A stretch of 51,518 nucleotides of DNA from an uncultured SAR116 cluster alpha proteobacterium (GCA_902547925.1 CACCQD010000011.1:1-51518); one strand, 5' to 3'; counted from the stretch's first letter, positions 1-9,375 are shown. Numbers and translations: made by a program. The notes: a model not told the origin generated them from the sequence alone.

Positions 1-50
1 CATGCCACTCTTTTACCGTTAGGTTGTTCGCTATAGAGGGTATAATTTTG

Positions 51-1034
51 GTGCAAAAAGCAACAGACTATAACTTTGTCGAGCCCAATAAATCTTTGCG
101 CTCACCTTTCCTCCAGGATCCGCCACAGAATTCTCCTACAAGGTTGTTTGGGCTTGTGGATAAGGCCAAGCCAACATGCATGGCTTTTGTGCGTGCGATT
201 GGCACTGGTGTATTGGAAACGGCGCGTGATGGTTTAAGCCTAGGCCTAGTGGTACCTGTACTTGTTGGTGAGGCACAGACAATAAAGGCAGATGCGGAGG
301 CAATTGGATGGAACCTTGACGGCATCAGAATTGTGCATTCCGAAGGTGAAAAGGAAGCAATTGAGACTGCTATTTCAATGGTTGCTAAGGGAGAGGTCTC
401 AGGCTTGATAAAAGGGCAACTTCATTCTGATGTTTTCATGGGTGGCATTGTTAAGCGTGACGCAGGCATTAGAACCAAACGTCGGATGTTGCATATTTTT
501 GCAATGCTGCCTCCAAATGGTGGTCGCGCATTGCTAATCAGTGACGCAGCGGTGAATGTCAGCCCGAACGTTGAAACGCGTGTTGAGGCTGCGTTGCAGA
601 TGGCAGCCTTGGCTCGCTTGATTGGTGTTGCCAGGCCAAAGGTTGCTGTCCTATCTGCAACAGAGTCTTTGTTAGCTTCAATCCCCTCCAGTATTGAAGC
701 GGACCAGATAGCCAGGCTTGCATCAAGTGCAGATGACAATGCAGACTTCGCTGGCCCTCTATCATTTGATCTGGCATTGTCGCCAGACTCTGTTGCGGCA
801 AAGGGAATTTCCAAGGACAGTGCTGTTGGCCATGTCGCTGGAAAAGCAGATGCTCTAGTTGTGCCGGAAATCGTTTCCGGCAATATTTTATTTAAGTCAT
901 TGGCATATTGTGCGGGTGGTCTAGCTGCAGGCATGGTGGTGGGCGGCAAGGTTCCAATTGTTTTGACCAGCCGTTCTGACCCTCCTTCTGCAAGACTGGC
1001 ATCAATAGCTTTGGCGGCGCTGATTAATTCTTAA
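51..1034 (+). CDS. pta: Phosphate acetyltransferase (PTA_PTB family)
   Basis: This 327-residue protein belongs to the phosphate acetyl/butyryltransferase family, which interconverts acetyl phosphate and acetyl-CoA in the cytoplasm. The length fits the short single-domain Pta type without a DRTGG domain. Family-like stretches are visible: the early LVVPVLVGE, the middle GLIKGQLHSDVF, and the late GHVAGKADALVVPE followed by GNILFKSLAYCAGG. A GTG start at 51 or the TTG just before it at 48 is chosen because GAGGG lies at 36-40; a weaker TTG at 24 would add nine residues. Because SoeABC-like sulfite dehydrogenase genes follow, the likely job is to process acetyl phosphate from sulfoacetaldehyde acetyltransferase (Xsc) during taurine or other sulfonate breakdown. 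That role is inferred from context. A general acetate-metabolism Pta is the alternative. Confidence 0.85.
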   Translation: MQKATDYNFVEPNKSLRSPFLQDPPQNSPTRLFGLVDKAKPTCMAFVRAIGTGVLETARDGLSLGLVVPVLVGEAQTIKADAEAIGWNLDGIRIVHSEGEKEAIETAISMVAKGEVSGLIKGQLHSDVFMGGIVKRDAGIRTKRRMLHIFAMLPPNGGRALLISDAAVNVSPNVETRVEAALQMAALARLIGVARPKVAVLSATESLLASIPSSIEADQIARLASSADDNADFAGPLSFDLALSPDSVAAKGISKDSAVGHVAGKADALVVPEIVSGNILFKSLAYCAGGLAAGMVVGGKVPIVLTSRSDPPSARLASIALAALINS

Positions 1035-1079
1035 CCACGATATTTAATTAATTTACATAAATGGTAAAACAAATTGCTT

Positions 1080-1970
1080 CTACCTCGCAAAACGTCGGGC
1101 AAGCGTTTCCAAGAATGTCTGAGATACATTGCTGAGCTGCCTGTTTTTGTGGGTGATTGTTCTAAATTTTCTGACAGGCAATTCGACTGGAATTAATTTT
1201 AAGACGCCACTTTTCACAGATGAATTTACAACATATTCAGATAGGAGGGTAATGCCACCGCCTGCCTCCACAGCCTGTCTTACAGCTTCGTTGCTGGGTA
1301 GCTCCAAAGCTATGTTAACCTCATCCCATTTTATTTTACGTGACTTCATAAAATACTCCAACAATCTCCGCGTTCCAGAACCTTCTTCCCTAACGATCCA
1401 TGGCAGGTTCCTAATATTTCTTTCATTATAATTTTGGTTTAAAAGATCGAATAATTCATCAGATGCAACAAGCACGGGTTGGTCGTAATCGACGTCCGTT
1501 AATAAAATTTGTTCGGAAATTATCTCCCCCTCTACGAATCCAATTTCAGCACTGCCGTTTAAGACTGAAGCCTCCACGCCGGCAGTGTTGGACATTGCAA
1601 TGACCAGATTTACGTCAGGGTTGGTCCTCTGGAATTTTGCTAAAACAGGGGGTAACCAGTAATTTGCAATTGTTTGGCTGGCGGAAATCTGTAGGTTGCC
1701 AACCGCTTTACCGCCAATTTCTACAAGCGTTTTTTTTGCGATCTCTGAACTTTGAAAAAAATGCTGTGCCGCGGGTAGGAATTGTTGGCCTTGATCTGAC
1801 AATACGATTGACCTGCCCTCTCTTTTGAAGAGTTTGATTTGGTAGAGATCCTCCAGCGCTGAGATTGCACTGGACGCAGCAGATTGCGTTATACCGACTT
1901 GCTTTGCAGCTTTGGTTAAATTGCCGATTTCAACCGTTGCAAGAAATATTTTTATTTGGGTTAAAGTCAT
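1080..1970 (-). CDS. LysR-family transcriptional regulator
   Basis: This 296-residue protein is a typical LysR regulator. An N-terminal winged helix-turn-helix (about residues 1-60, with LTKAAKQVGITQSAASSAIS as recognition region) is followed by a periplasmic-binding-protein-like effector domain. The start is set at the ATG at 1970, since MTLTQIKIFL is the normal LysR beginning; a longer reading frame upstream overlaps the soeA leader and adds an unrelated 59 residues. The gene converges with pta and is divergent from soeA, with 124 bases between the two starts, so it probably controls soeABC and itself. Known relatives in sulfur and one-carbon clusters (CysB, CbbR types) sense small metabolites; the effector here is unknown, with a sulfonate or sulfite-linked signal as the plausible guess. 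Confidence 0.88.
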   Translation of the reverse strand: MTLTQIKIFLATVEIGNLTKAAKQVGITQSAASSAISALEDLYQIKLFKREGRSIVLSDQGQQFLPAAQHFFQSSEIAKKTLVEIGGKAVGNLQISASQTIANYWLPPVLAKFQRTNPDVNLVIAMSNTAGVEASVLNGSAEIGFVEGEIISEQILLTDVDYDQPVLVASDELFDLLNQNYNERNIRNLPWIVREEGSGTRRLLEYFMKSRKIKWDEVNIALELPSNEAVRQAVEAGGGITLLSEYVVNSSVKSGVLKLIPVELPVRKFRTITHKNRQLSNVSQTFLETLARRFAR

Positions 1971-1972
1971 AA

Positions 1973-1984
1973 CTAATTCATTAG
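1973..1984. promoter_or_regulatory. Short palindrome at the LysR start, candidate operator
   Basis: The sequence CTAAT-TC-ATTAG is a perfect 5-bp dyad two bases before the LysR start codon, in the divergent spacer with soeA. LysR proteins usually bind dyads of the T-N11-A type near their own start, so this could be an autoregulatory site. The evidence is symmetry and position only, and the spacer is AT-rich, so chance is possible. Confidence 0.3.
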
Positions 1985-2094
1985 CATATTCGAACAGATA
2001 TATCAAATTTAACAGTTTGACAAATGGTTTAGGGCTGAGCATCTTGCATCTGTTGATCACGGTCGCCGAGACCACCGTCGAGAAGGAGAGCCAA

Positions 2095-4983
2095 ATGTCT
2101 TCTGAGCCTAAGGTCGAGTATAGCCCCAAAGTCAGTGACGAGATCAAAAAGACAACGTGCTACATGTGTGCTTGCCGGTGTGGGATCGATGTACACATTC
2201 GAGATGATAAAATTCGCTATATCGAAGGAAATCGTGACCACCCGATTAACAAGGGAGTTTTGTGCGCTAAAGGGTCCGCTGGCATTATGCAGCACTATTC
2301 TCCAGCGCGGCTTAAATCACCAATGCGCAGAGTTGGCCCGCGGGGATCGGGTCAATTTGAGCCAGTGAGTTGGGAAGAGGCGCTTTCCACTGCAACTGAT
2401 TGGTTGGGACCTATCAGGGATACTGATCCGAAAAAGCTAGCCTTTTTTACTGGACGTGATCAATCACAAGCCCTTACTAGTTGGTGGGCGCAGCAGTTTG
2501 GAACTCCGAATTTTGCGGCGCATGGTGGGTTTTGCTCTGTGAATATGGCAGCAGGTGGAATCTACACAGTAGGTGGAGCTTTTTGGGAGTTTGGTGCTCC
2601 TGACTGGGACCTCACGGAAATGTTTGTGTTATTTGGTGTGGCGGAGGACCACGACTCCAACCCCATCAAGATTGGACTTGGCAAAGTTAAGGGCAGAGGA
2701 AAAAGAGTTGTCTCAGTCAACCCTGTTCAAACTGGCTACGCGGCAATTTCTGATGATTGGTATGGCATCACACCAGGAACTGACGGTCTACTCATAATAG
2801 CCCTAATCCGAGAATTGATGCTGTCTGGTAATATTGATGTCGATTATCTCCGTCGGTACACAAATTCTCCCTGGCTGGTAATACGAAATCCTGGAGCAGA
2901 GAATGACGGGCTATTTTTGCGTGACGCTGCCGGTGAACCCCAGATTTTGGATCGCACAACAGGTGAAGCCGTCTCTCATAAATCAAAGAATGCCAGCTCT
3001 GCAATGCATGGCCAAATATCATTAGATGGCGGCGGCATGGCTGTGCCGGCATTTATGATTTTGACCGAAACCTACATGGATGACGCTTATGCACCCGAGG
3101 CAGTGGCTGACACCACTGGCATTTCAGCGAATAGAATTCGGCAGTTTGCAGCAGATCTTGCCGAGGCGGCCTTTACCAAGGAAGTTGTAATAAAACAGCC
3201 GTGGACTGACTGGAAGGGAGAGCGGCATGACACGATGATAGGTCGTCCAGTCGCCATGCACTCCATGAGGGGAATATCAGCTCATTCTAATGGATTCCAA
3301 ACATGTAGAGCTCTCCATGTTTTACAATTGATGTTGGGATCCATAGAGGTGCCCGGAGGATGGCGGTTTAAACCCCCTTATCCAAAACCGCCAGAAGCCC
3401 ATCCAAAGCCTGCAGGCAAGCCAAATCAGATCAAAGCTGGCAAGCCATTGGCTGGAACTCCTTTGGGGTATGTTTTGGGACCAGAAGATTTGCTCCTTGG
3501 TGAAGATGGAAGCCCTCAAAGGATCGACAAGGCATACAGCTGGGATGCACCCATGTCGGCTCATGGCTTGATGCATATGGTCATTTCTAATGCTGTCGCG
3601 GGTGATCCCTATCCGGTTGATGTACTGTTCATGTATATGGCTAATATGGCTTGGAACTCCTCGATGAACACCCGCGGCGTAATGGAAATGCTCACCGAAA
3701 CTGATCCTGAAACTGGTGAATACAAAATCCCAAAAATTATTTATTCAGATGCCTATTCGTCGGAAATGGTTGCCTATGCCGACCTCATTTTGCCGGACAC
3801 CACTTATTTAGAGCGCCATGATGCTATTTCTTTATTAGATAGGCCAATTTGCGAGGCTGATGCTGTTTGCGATGCTATTAGGTGGCCGGTTTTTGAGCCG
3901 GATCGAGATGTGAGAGGATTTCAATCCGTATTATTAGATTTGGGTGCGAGGCTTGGTCTCCCCGGCATGGTCGACGAAGAGGGTAAAGCCAAATACACAG
4001 ATTATGGAGATTATATTGTTAATCACCAACGCAAGCCAGGTATTGGCCCACTGGCAGGATTTCGGGGAAATGGAACCCAATCGGGACGCGGTGAACCTAA
4101 TCCGGGACAAATGGATGCATATATAGCCAACGGTGCATTCTGGCACAAATCTATACCTCGTGAGGCGCGATACTATAAAATGGCCAACATGGCGTATCAG
4201 GATTTTGCGGTAGATATGGGTATCTGTGACAGCCCGCAACCGTATGCGTTTCAGATTTACAGCGAACCGCTGCAGAAGTTTCATCTAGCGGCTGAAGGCC
4301 ATGGAGATATTCAGCCACCTGAGCATCTGCGAGATAGAGTTAAAAATTGTTTTACTCCACTGCCCACTTGGTATGCGCCATTTGAAGGCACTTCCGTTTC
4401 TGAGGATGAATTTCCATTACATGCGCTGACCCAGCGCCCGATGGCAATGTATCATTCTTGGGGCTCACAGAACCCATGGCTTAGACAAATCCATGGACAC
4501 AACCCTATGTTTGTTCCTCAAAAACTGGCAAAGGAGCATAATTTGTCTGATGGTGACTGGATTTGGGTTACGTCACACCACGGCAAAATCCGTGTGCCGG
4601 TGGTTATAATGGCCGGTCTCAATGAAAAAACAATTTGGACGTGGAATGCTATTGGCAAGAGGAAAGGCGCTTGGCAGCTAGAAGAGGATGCTCCAGAGGC
4701 AAAAAAAGGTTTCTTGCTAAATCATTTGATCCACGAACTTTTACCTGCAAAGGGTGATGGCCAGAGATGGTCAAATTCAGACCCAATAACGGGTCAAGCC
4801 GCGTGGTTTGATTTGAAAGTAAATATAAGAAAAGTGGACGCAAATGAGCCAGCCGAATCGTCTCCGCAATTTCCAGCCTTGCCAAGAATGAACGGCGTGA
4901 TCCCTAGCCCGAGTAAGACTTTAAGTTATGGACTTCAATGGAGTGGAGAGAAAACCAAAGTTAGGGGCGAACCCAAGATATGA
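2095..4983 (+). CDS. soeA: Molybdopterin oxidoreductase, SoeA-like sulfite dehydrogenase catalytic subunit
   Basis: This is a 962-residue catalytic subunit of the DMSO reductase superfamily. Near the N-terminus TTCYMCACRCGIDVH and the later GVLCAKG supply the four cysteines for a [4Fe-4S] cluster. The long molybdopterin domain follows, with HGGFCSVNMAAGG probably carrying the cysteine ligand of molybdenum, and the C-terminal domain closes the bis-MGD site. No twin-arginine signal is seen, so the enzyme should face the cytoplasm, as known SoeA does. The ATG at 2095 is preceded by AAGGAG at 2083-2088; an upstream extension of the frame runs across the LysR start. Sizes of the three genes (962, 247, 304 residues) match SoeABC of Allochromatium and roseobacters, and neighbouring pta supports sulfite as substrate. 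Formate dehydrogenase or another DMSO-reductase-type enzyme is the main alternative. Confidence 0.8.
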   Translation: MSSEPKVEYSPKVSDEIKKTTCYMCACRCGIDVHIRDDKIRYIEGNRDHPINKGVLCAKGSAGIMQHYSPARLKSPMRRVGPRGSGQFEPVSWEEALSTATDWLGPIRDTDPKKLAFFTGRDQSQALTSWWAQQFGTPNFAAHGGFCSVNMAAGGIYTVGGAFWEFGAPDWDLTEMFVLFGVAEDHDSNPIKIGLGKVKGRGKRVVSVNPVQTGYAAISDDWYGITPGTDGLLIIALIRELMLSGNIDVDYLRRYTNSPWLVIRNPGAENDGLFLRDAAGEPQILDRTTGEAVSHKSKNASSAMHGQISLDGGGMAVPAFMILTETYMDDAYAPEAVADTTGISANRIRQFAADLAEAAFTKEVVIKQPWTDWKGERHDTMIGRPVAMHSMRGISAHSNGFQTCRALHVLQLMLGSIEVPGGWRFKPPYPKPPEAHPKPAGKPNQIKAGKPLAGTPLGYVLGPEDLLLGEDGSPQRIDKAYSWDAPMSAHGLMHMVISNAVAGDPYPVDVLFMYMANMAWNSSMNTRGVMEMLTETDPETGEYKIPKIIYSDAYSSEMVAYADLILPDTTYLERHDAISLLDRPICEADAVCDAIRWPVFEPDRDVRGFQSVLLDLGARLGLPGMVDEEGKAKYTDYGDYIVNHQRKPGIGPLAGFRGNGTQSGRGEPNPGQMDAYIANGAFWHKSIPREARYYKMANMAYQDFAVDMGICDSPQPYAFQIYSEPLQKFHLAAEGHGDIQPPEHLRDRVKNCFTPLPTWYAPFEGTSVSEDEFPLHALTQRPMAMYHSWGSQNPWLRQIHGHNPMFVPQKLAKEHNLSDGDWIWVTSHHGKIRVPVVIMAGLNEKTIWTWNAIGKRKGAWQLEEDAPEAKKGFLLNHLIHELLPAKGDGQRWSNSDPITGQAAWFDLKVNIRKVDANEPAESSPQFPALPRMNGVIPSPSKTLSYGLQWSGEKTKVRGEPKI

Positions 4984-5723
4984 CAAGCCTTCCAGAGCCT
5001 TCCGCTATAAAACTTGGACTAGTAATAGACCTGGACATTTGCGTTGGGTGCCAAGCCTGCGTTGTTAATTGCAAAGAATGGAATACTTCTGGCTACGGCG
5101 CTCCGCTCAGTGATGAAAACGCTTACGGTGCAAACCCAAATGGTGCGTGGCTGAATAGAGTTCATGCCTTTGAGGCAGGGGAAGCAGAAGAGGCCAAGAC
5201 TGTTCATTTCCCAAAATCGTGTTTGCATTGCGAAGAGGCTCCTTGTGTGACTGCGTGTCCAACTGGGGCATCGTTTAAACGCGCTGAAGACGGAATAGTT
5301 CTGGTGAATGAGGATTGGTGCATTGGTTGTGGCCTTTGCGCTTGGTCGTGCCCTTATGGGGCAAGAGAAATGGATCCAGTTGAAGGAGTCATGAAGAAGT
5401 GTACGCTCTGTGTAGATAGAATTTATAATGATAACTTGCCCAAAGAGGACCAAGTTCCTGCCTGTGTTCGGACCTGCCCTACTAATGCTCGGCATTTTGG
5501 TGATTTGGGTGACCCAAACTCTGATGTTAGCAAGCTTGTATCTGCCAGGGACGGATTTGACCTTTTGCCTGAGCAGAAAACAAAGCCAGTGAATAAGTAT
5601 CTTCCTCCTCGCCCCCGCCGGCAAAAAGACGAAACACCTATGTCTCTCGTCGCAATGGCAGAAGCTCAAACACCAAAGGGTTTTTGGAAATGGATGGATT
5701 CAACTTTAGAGAAGCTTGGATAA
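4980..5723 (+). CDS. soeB: Four-cluster ferredoxin subunit, SoeB-like
   Basis: This 247-residue electron-transfer subunit of the DmsB/NrfC type passes electrons between the molybdenum subunit and the membrane anchor. Four cysteine groups are visible: CVGCQACVVNC near residue 20, CLHCEEAPCVTACP near 80, CIGCGLCAWSCP near 115, and CTLCVDR with the later CVRTCP, enough for four [4Fe-4S] clusters. There is no signal peptide and no C-terminal membrane helix, unlike FdnH of formate dehydrogenase N, which favours the Soe/Dms arrangement. Its ATG overlaps the soeA stop codon (ATGA at 4980-4983), so translation is coupled and 1:1 production is expected. Confidence 0.85.
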   Translation: MTSLPEPSAIKLGLVIDLDICVGCQACVVNCKEWNTSGYGAPLSDENAYGANPNGAWLNRVHAFEAGEAEEAKTVHFPKSCLHCEEAPCVTACPTGASFKRAEDGIVLVNEDWCIGCGLCAWSCPYGAREMDPVEGVMKKCTLCVDRIYNDNLPKEDQVPACVRTCPTNARHFGDLGDPNSDVSKLVSARDGFDLLPEQKTKPVNKYLPPRPRRQKDETPMSLVAMAEAQTPKGFWKWMDSTLEKLG

Positions 5724-5726
5724 AAT

Positions 5727-6641
5727 ATGCATCCTGCATGGTCGATAATATTTTTTACCTCCGCATCTGGCCTGGGCCTGGGTCTTGCCGCGTGGGTTGT
5801 CTTAGGGTTAATTGACCTAGGTAGTGTTGTTCATCTTCTCATTGTTTCAGTGTTTACATTTGGCCTGATTGGAACAGGCTTGCTGAGTTCAACGCTGCAT
5901 TTGGGGCATCCAGAGCGAGCATGGAGGGCCTTAAGTCAGTGGCGCTCAAGTTGGTTGTCGCGCGAGGGTGTTCTTGCTGTGTTGGTCTTAAGCCTGCTAA
6001 CGGCATGGTTTGGGTGGAGCTATTTAGAGGGTGATGTTCCTTTTTGGATAGGCTTACCGTTAGTATTTTTAATAGCCGTGACCGTTTATGCCACTTCTAT
6101 GATTTATGCCTCCTTAAAAACCGTTGCTTGTTGGCATCATCCTCTAACCCCCGCGTGTTATTTGATGTTTGCCGCGTCTGGAGGGCTTTTGGCCAGCATT
6201 TGGTTACTGGCATTAGCTGACCAGACTTTAAACTCTAGAATATACCATCTTACCTATTGTCTCTTAATTTTAACATGGTTAGTCAAAGGGTTCTGGTGGA
6301 GAAATCTAGATAAAAAATTGCCTGAAAGCACGCTGGAATCAGCGACAGGGCTCGGAAGCTTTGGTAAAGTGAGGCCCTTAATGCCTCCACATACGTCAGA
6401 AAATTATCTACAGACAGAAATGGGCTTTGTAGTTGCACGTCGACATGCACTCAAATTGCGCGTTTTATCAATTTTTTCGGGAGGGTTCATTCCGCTGGTC
6501 CTTTTTATTTCCTTTCCGACATCTGCAGTTTTCCTAGGTTTAGCTCTGAGTTTTCACTTTGCTGGAGTTTTTGTTGAGCGGTGGTTGTTTTTCGCAGAGG
6601 CAAAACACGTGGTGTCACTTTATTATGGGGAAGCACACTAA
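5727..6641 (+). CDS. soeC: DmsC/NrfD-type membrane anchor, SoeC-like
   Basis: This 304-residue integral membrane protein has about eight hydrophobic segments, beginning with SIIFFTSASGLGLGLAAWVV. It resembles the DmsC family, which anchors the molybdenum and iron-sulfur subunits and exchanges electrons with quinone. Family features include LLSSTLHLGHPERAWRALS in the second helix region, with the conserved His-Leu-Gly pattern near the quinone site, and a late RRHALKLR loop. It starts three bases after soeB, so the three genes form one operon, and a strong terminator follows. In a sulfite dehydrogenase it would put electrons from cytoplasmic sulfite into the quinone pool. Assignment to SoeC rather than another DmsC relative rests on the operon. 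Confidence 0.8.
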   Translation: MHPAWSIIFFTSASGLGLGLAAWVVLGLIDLGSVVHLLIVSVFTFGLIGTGLLSSTLHLGHPERAWRALSQWRSSWLSREGVLAVLVLSLLTAWFGWSYLEGDVPFWIGLPLVFLIAVTVYATSMIYASLKTVACWHHPLTPACYLMFAASGGLLASIWLLALADQTLNSRIYHLTYCLLILTWLVKGFWWRNLDKKLPESTLESATGLGSFGKVRPLMPPHTSENYLQTEMGFVVARRHALKLRVLSIFSGGFIPLVLFISFPTSAVFLGLALSFHFAGVFVERWLFFAEAKHVVSLYYGEAH

Positions 6642-6665
6642 GAGAATACTAACGGGGTAGATAAA

Positions 6666-6690
6666 AAAACCGGCCCACGGGGCCGGTTTT
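6666..6690. terminator. Bidirectional rho-independent terminator between soeC and hppA
   Basis: AAAACCGGCCC at 6666-6676 pairs perfectly with GGGCCGGTTTT at 6680-6690 around a three-base loop. A-tracts and T-tracts on both flanks let it act on either strand, which suits the two convergent genes. Confidence 0.92.
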
Positions 6691-6711
6691 ATACTTTCAA
6701 GGTTTTTTCAA

Positions 6712-8721
6712 TTAGACCAGTAGGGGTGCAATTACTAGGCTAACAATCGCCATAACATTAATTAGGATGTTCATTGATGGGCCTGAGGTGTCTTTCAAAG
6801 GGTCACCGACGGTGTCACCGACAACGGCTGCCTTGTGAACATCTGAGCCCTTACCACCCAAATTACCCTTTTCAACGTACTTCTTGGCGTTGTCCCACGC
6901 TCCACCGGCATTTGCCATCATCAGCGCCATCATCACGCAACAGATTAAAGCACCGGCAAGCATGCCGCCAAGTGCTTTGGGTCCAAGTGCAAATCCAATG
7001 ATGACTGGCGCTAAAACTGCCATTGCGCCGGGCATGACCATTTTCCGCAGTGCGGCACGTGTGGCAATGTCGACACAACGAGCTGTGTCTGGCTTTCCCG
7101 TACCTTCAAGAAGACCCGGAATCTCACGGAACTGACGACGAACCTCAACGATCATTTCAAAGGCCGCGTCACCAACAGCGGTCATTGTCATCGCACTAAC
7201 CAAAAATGGGAAAATGCCACCGATGAACATGCCACATAGAACCATTGGATCATTGATGGCAAGGACAAAATCTGGATCTCCATTACTGACCTTGGCAATG
7301 TAGGCGCTTATAAGCGCTAGCGCAGCAAGTGCTGCGGCCGAGATGGCAAAGCCTTTACCAATGGCAGCAGTTGAGTTGCCAACCTCGTCTAGTGAGTCTG
7401 TGATCTCGCGTGTCTCAGGTCCCATCTCAGCCATCTCGGCGATGCCGCCAGCATTATCTGCGACGGGGCCATAGGCATCAATCGCCATCGTGATGCCAAC
7501 AGTGGAAAGCATGCCAACCGCAGCTAGACCAACACCGTAGAGGCCCGCGGCAGCGTTCGCGCAGAAGATAATGGCAGCGATTGTTAGAGCTGGAATCGCA
7601 ACAGACTGCATGCCTGTTGCAAGTCCGGAAATCATCACCGTTGCTGGCCCTGTCTCGCCATCCTTGGCAATCTTACGCACTGGTGCACCACCGGTATAAT
7701 ATTCAGTGACAAGGCCCACGATGATGCCGCCAATGGCTCCAACGAGAACGGCAAACCATACACCTGATGTTGCGCCCATCGCCTGTATAACGAAGTAAGC
7801 AGCTGCGATGAAGATCAATGCTGAGCCAATTGTGCCAAAACGCAAAGCTACGTCGGCGCTCTTGTTGGAGAACATCTTCACGGCAAGGATGCCAAGCAGT
7901 GAGCAAACCAGACCCGTTGACGCAAGTGCTAGAGGCATGAATTGTAGGGCAGTCTGATCACCGCCAAGACTATTTATAGTTTCTGCCGACATTGCGGCTG
8001 CAAGAGCCATCGAGGCAATCATTGAGCCACAATAGGATTCGAAAATGTCTGAGCCCATACCAGCGACGTCACCGACATTGTCACCGACATTGTCAGCGAT
8101 GACTGCTGGGTTGCGAGGGTCATCCTCTGGTATTCCCGCCTCAACCTTACCAACAAGATCGGCGCCTACGTCGGCTGATTTTGTAAATATGCCACCACCG
8201 ACACGGCTGAACAGAGCGACTGAAGACCCACCCATGGCAAAGCCCTCAATGGCCTCAATTCCGTGCGCGGTGCCACCCATGAAGTGATAAAGTACACCAA
8301 TTCCGAGCAGGCCCATTGAGGCCACTGTCAAACCCATTATTGAACCACCGAAAAAAGCCACATTGAGGGCAGCAGCTGCGCCTTTAGTGTTGGCTGCAAC
8401 AGCTGTTCTAACATTTGCTTTTGTTGCTGAATACATGCCGATATAACCTGCGACACCAGAGCATAATGCCCCAAGGGTGAAGGAAACAGCTGTGTCAGCT
8501 CCGAGTCCCCAATAAAGGGCTGCGATACAAATCAGGCAGAAGATGGCTAGACGTTTATACTCACTAGCCATGAAGACCATCGCGCCAAGATGAATCTCGT
8601 CTGAGATTTCCTTAACCTTGCCTTCTCCTGCAGGGGTCTGCAGAATTCTCGCATAGACTATAAAGGCAGCGGCCAAACCTAAAATGCCAAGGCTGATCGG
8701 CAAAACTGCTGAAGTGAGCAT
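6712..8721 (-). CDS. hppA: Membrane-bound ion-translocating pyrophosphatase
   Basis: This 669-residue protein hydrolyses pyrophosphate and pumps cations across the inner membrane. It has the usual length and about 16 membrane helices. The pyrophosphate/Mg site motif is present as [11 protein letters not shown] followed by [20 protein letters not shown], with a second acidic site near [16 protein letters not shown] and a third at [15 protein letters not shown]. The coupling segment reads [10 protein letters not shown]. Alanine at the position where K+-independent pumps carry lysine places it in the K+-dependent group, which includes both Na+ and H+ pumps. The ATG at 8721 is preferred over the one at 8742 because GAGGA sits just upstream of it. 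It is transcribed alone from a good promoter and recovers energy from biosynthetic pyrophosphate. Confidence 0.95.
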   Translation of the reverse strand: MLTSAVLPISLGILGLAAAFIVYARILQTPAGEGKVKEISDEIHLGAMVFMASEYKRLAIFCLICIAALYWGLGADTAVSFTLGALCSGVAGYIGMYSATKANVRTAVAANTKGAAAALNVAFFGGSIMGLTVASMGLLGIGVLYHFMGGTAHGIEAIEGFAMGGSSVALFSRVGGGIFTKSADVGADLVGKVEAGIPEDDPRNPAVIADNVGDNVGDVAGMGSDIFESYCGSMIASMALAAAMSAETINSLGGDQTALQFMPLALASTGLVCSLLGILAVKMFSNKSADVALRFGTIGSALIFIAAAYFVIQAMGATSGVWFAVLVGAIGGIIVGLVTEYYTGGAPVRKIAKDGETGPATVMISGLATGMQSVAIPALTIAAIIFCANAAAGLYGVGLAAVGMLSTVGITMAIDAYGPVADNAGGIAEMAEMGPETREITDSLDEVGNSTAAIGKGFAISAAALAALALISAYIAKVSNGDPDFVLAINDPMVLCGMFIGGIFPFLVSAMTMTAVGDAAFEMIVEVRRQFREIPGLLEGTGKPDTARCVDIATRAALRKMVMPGAMAVLAPVIIGFALGPKALGGMLAGALICCVMMALMMANAGGAWDNAKKYVEKGNLGGKGSDVHKAAVVGDTVGDPLKDTSGPSMNILINVMAIVSLVIAPLLV

Positions 8722-8802
8722 GAAAATTTCCTCGTAAATCATAATGAAAAAGCGTTTTGTTGGTGAGGTTACCGATCGGTTGAACAGGGCAAAATCGCGG
8801 AG

Positions 8803-8831
8803 GTTATAGAACGAAAAGCATTAAGTGTAAA
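8803..8831 (-). promoter_or_regulatory. Sigma-70-type promoter of hppA
   Basis: On the minus strand TTTACA (8831-8826) and TATAAC (8808-8803) are separated by exactly 17 bases, close to the housekeeping consensus. The predicted transcript starts near 8796 and leaves a leader of roughly 75 bases before the hppA start codon at 8721. No riboswitch-like structure was recognised in that leader. Confidence 0.7.
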
Positions 8832-9009
8832 GCAGCGAGTGGCATTACCAACCACCAGCAGACAAAGCGATTGAAATTTGCTTTCTGGCCAACTGAGGGG
8901 GTGGTTAAAGAAAACCAAATTCAGATTGTCTTAACTGTTTTGGCAAATGAAGTTAGCATATAGGTTAAGATATTAATCGGGCACTCTGAGGTGTGCATTG
9001 GGGGATTTG

Positions 9010-9375
9010 ATGCAGCAGATCTTAAAAACTGGGAGACGTATTGTAAATCTGCGCGACGCGGTTTTTGATCCGTTTGAGGAGGAAGTCGGAACAGGAATAT
9101 TGCAGCTGAATCCAGACGCGCCGCGAGGAACAGGTTTTTACATTTACCGAATGGAGCCAGGTGCTTCCTCATCGCCACATCATCACCTTGGGGCAGAAGA
9201 GTTCTTCATGATCGAAGGTGAATTGATTGACAATGACGGCACCATATATCGTGCTGGTGACATTGTCTGGCTGGATGCGGGTACTGAACATAATTCAACC
9301 TCTCCCGGCGGCTGCACTATCGTGGTGTTCTCTGAAAAGGGTGAAGTGCCTGCGATGAAAGCAGGTGTTGAATGA
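9010..9375 (+). CDS. Small single-domain cupin protein
   Basis: This 121-residue protein is one cupin barrel. Motif 1 is visible in SSSPHHHLGAEEFFMIEGEL, which gives the His-His-Glu metal set, and motif 2 in GDIVWLDAGTEHNS, which gives the final histidine. Small cupins of this kind bind a metal and act as dioxygenases, isomerases or ligand-binding proteins; the substrate cannot be told from sequence. The ATG at 9010 follows GGGGA at 9001-9005; an in-frame TTG at 8998 is weaker. It stands between hppA (divergent) and a decayed gene fragment, and could be part of the amine-degradation region that follows, but nothing in the sequence proves this. Confidence 0.8.
   Translation: MQQILKTGRRIVNLRDAVFDPFEEEVGTGILQLNPDAPRGTGFYIYRMEPGASSSPHHHLGAEEFFMIEGELIDNDGTIYRAGDIVWLDAGTEHNSTSPGGCTIVVFSEKGEVPAMKAGVE

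Noticed and set aside
1912-2094. N-terminal extension of the soeA frame
   Set aside because: It overlaps the LysR start, has no family similarity, and the ATG at 2095 has a strong ribosome site.
3655-3680. Possible selenocysteine in the molybdenum subunit
   Set aside because: No in-frame TGA occurs and a cysteine is available in HGGFCSVN as metal ligand.
5019-5669. Antisense open frame of 216 codons within soeB
   Set aside because: The soeB frame has four intact cysteine clusters; the antisense product has no family features.
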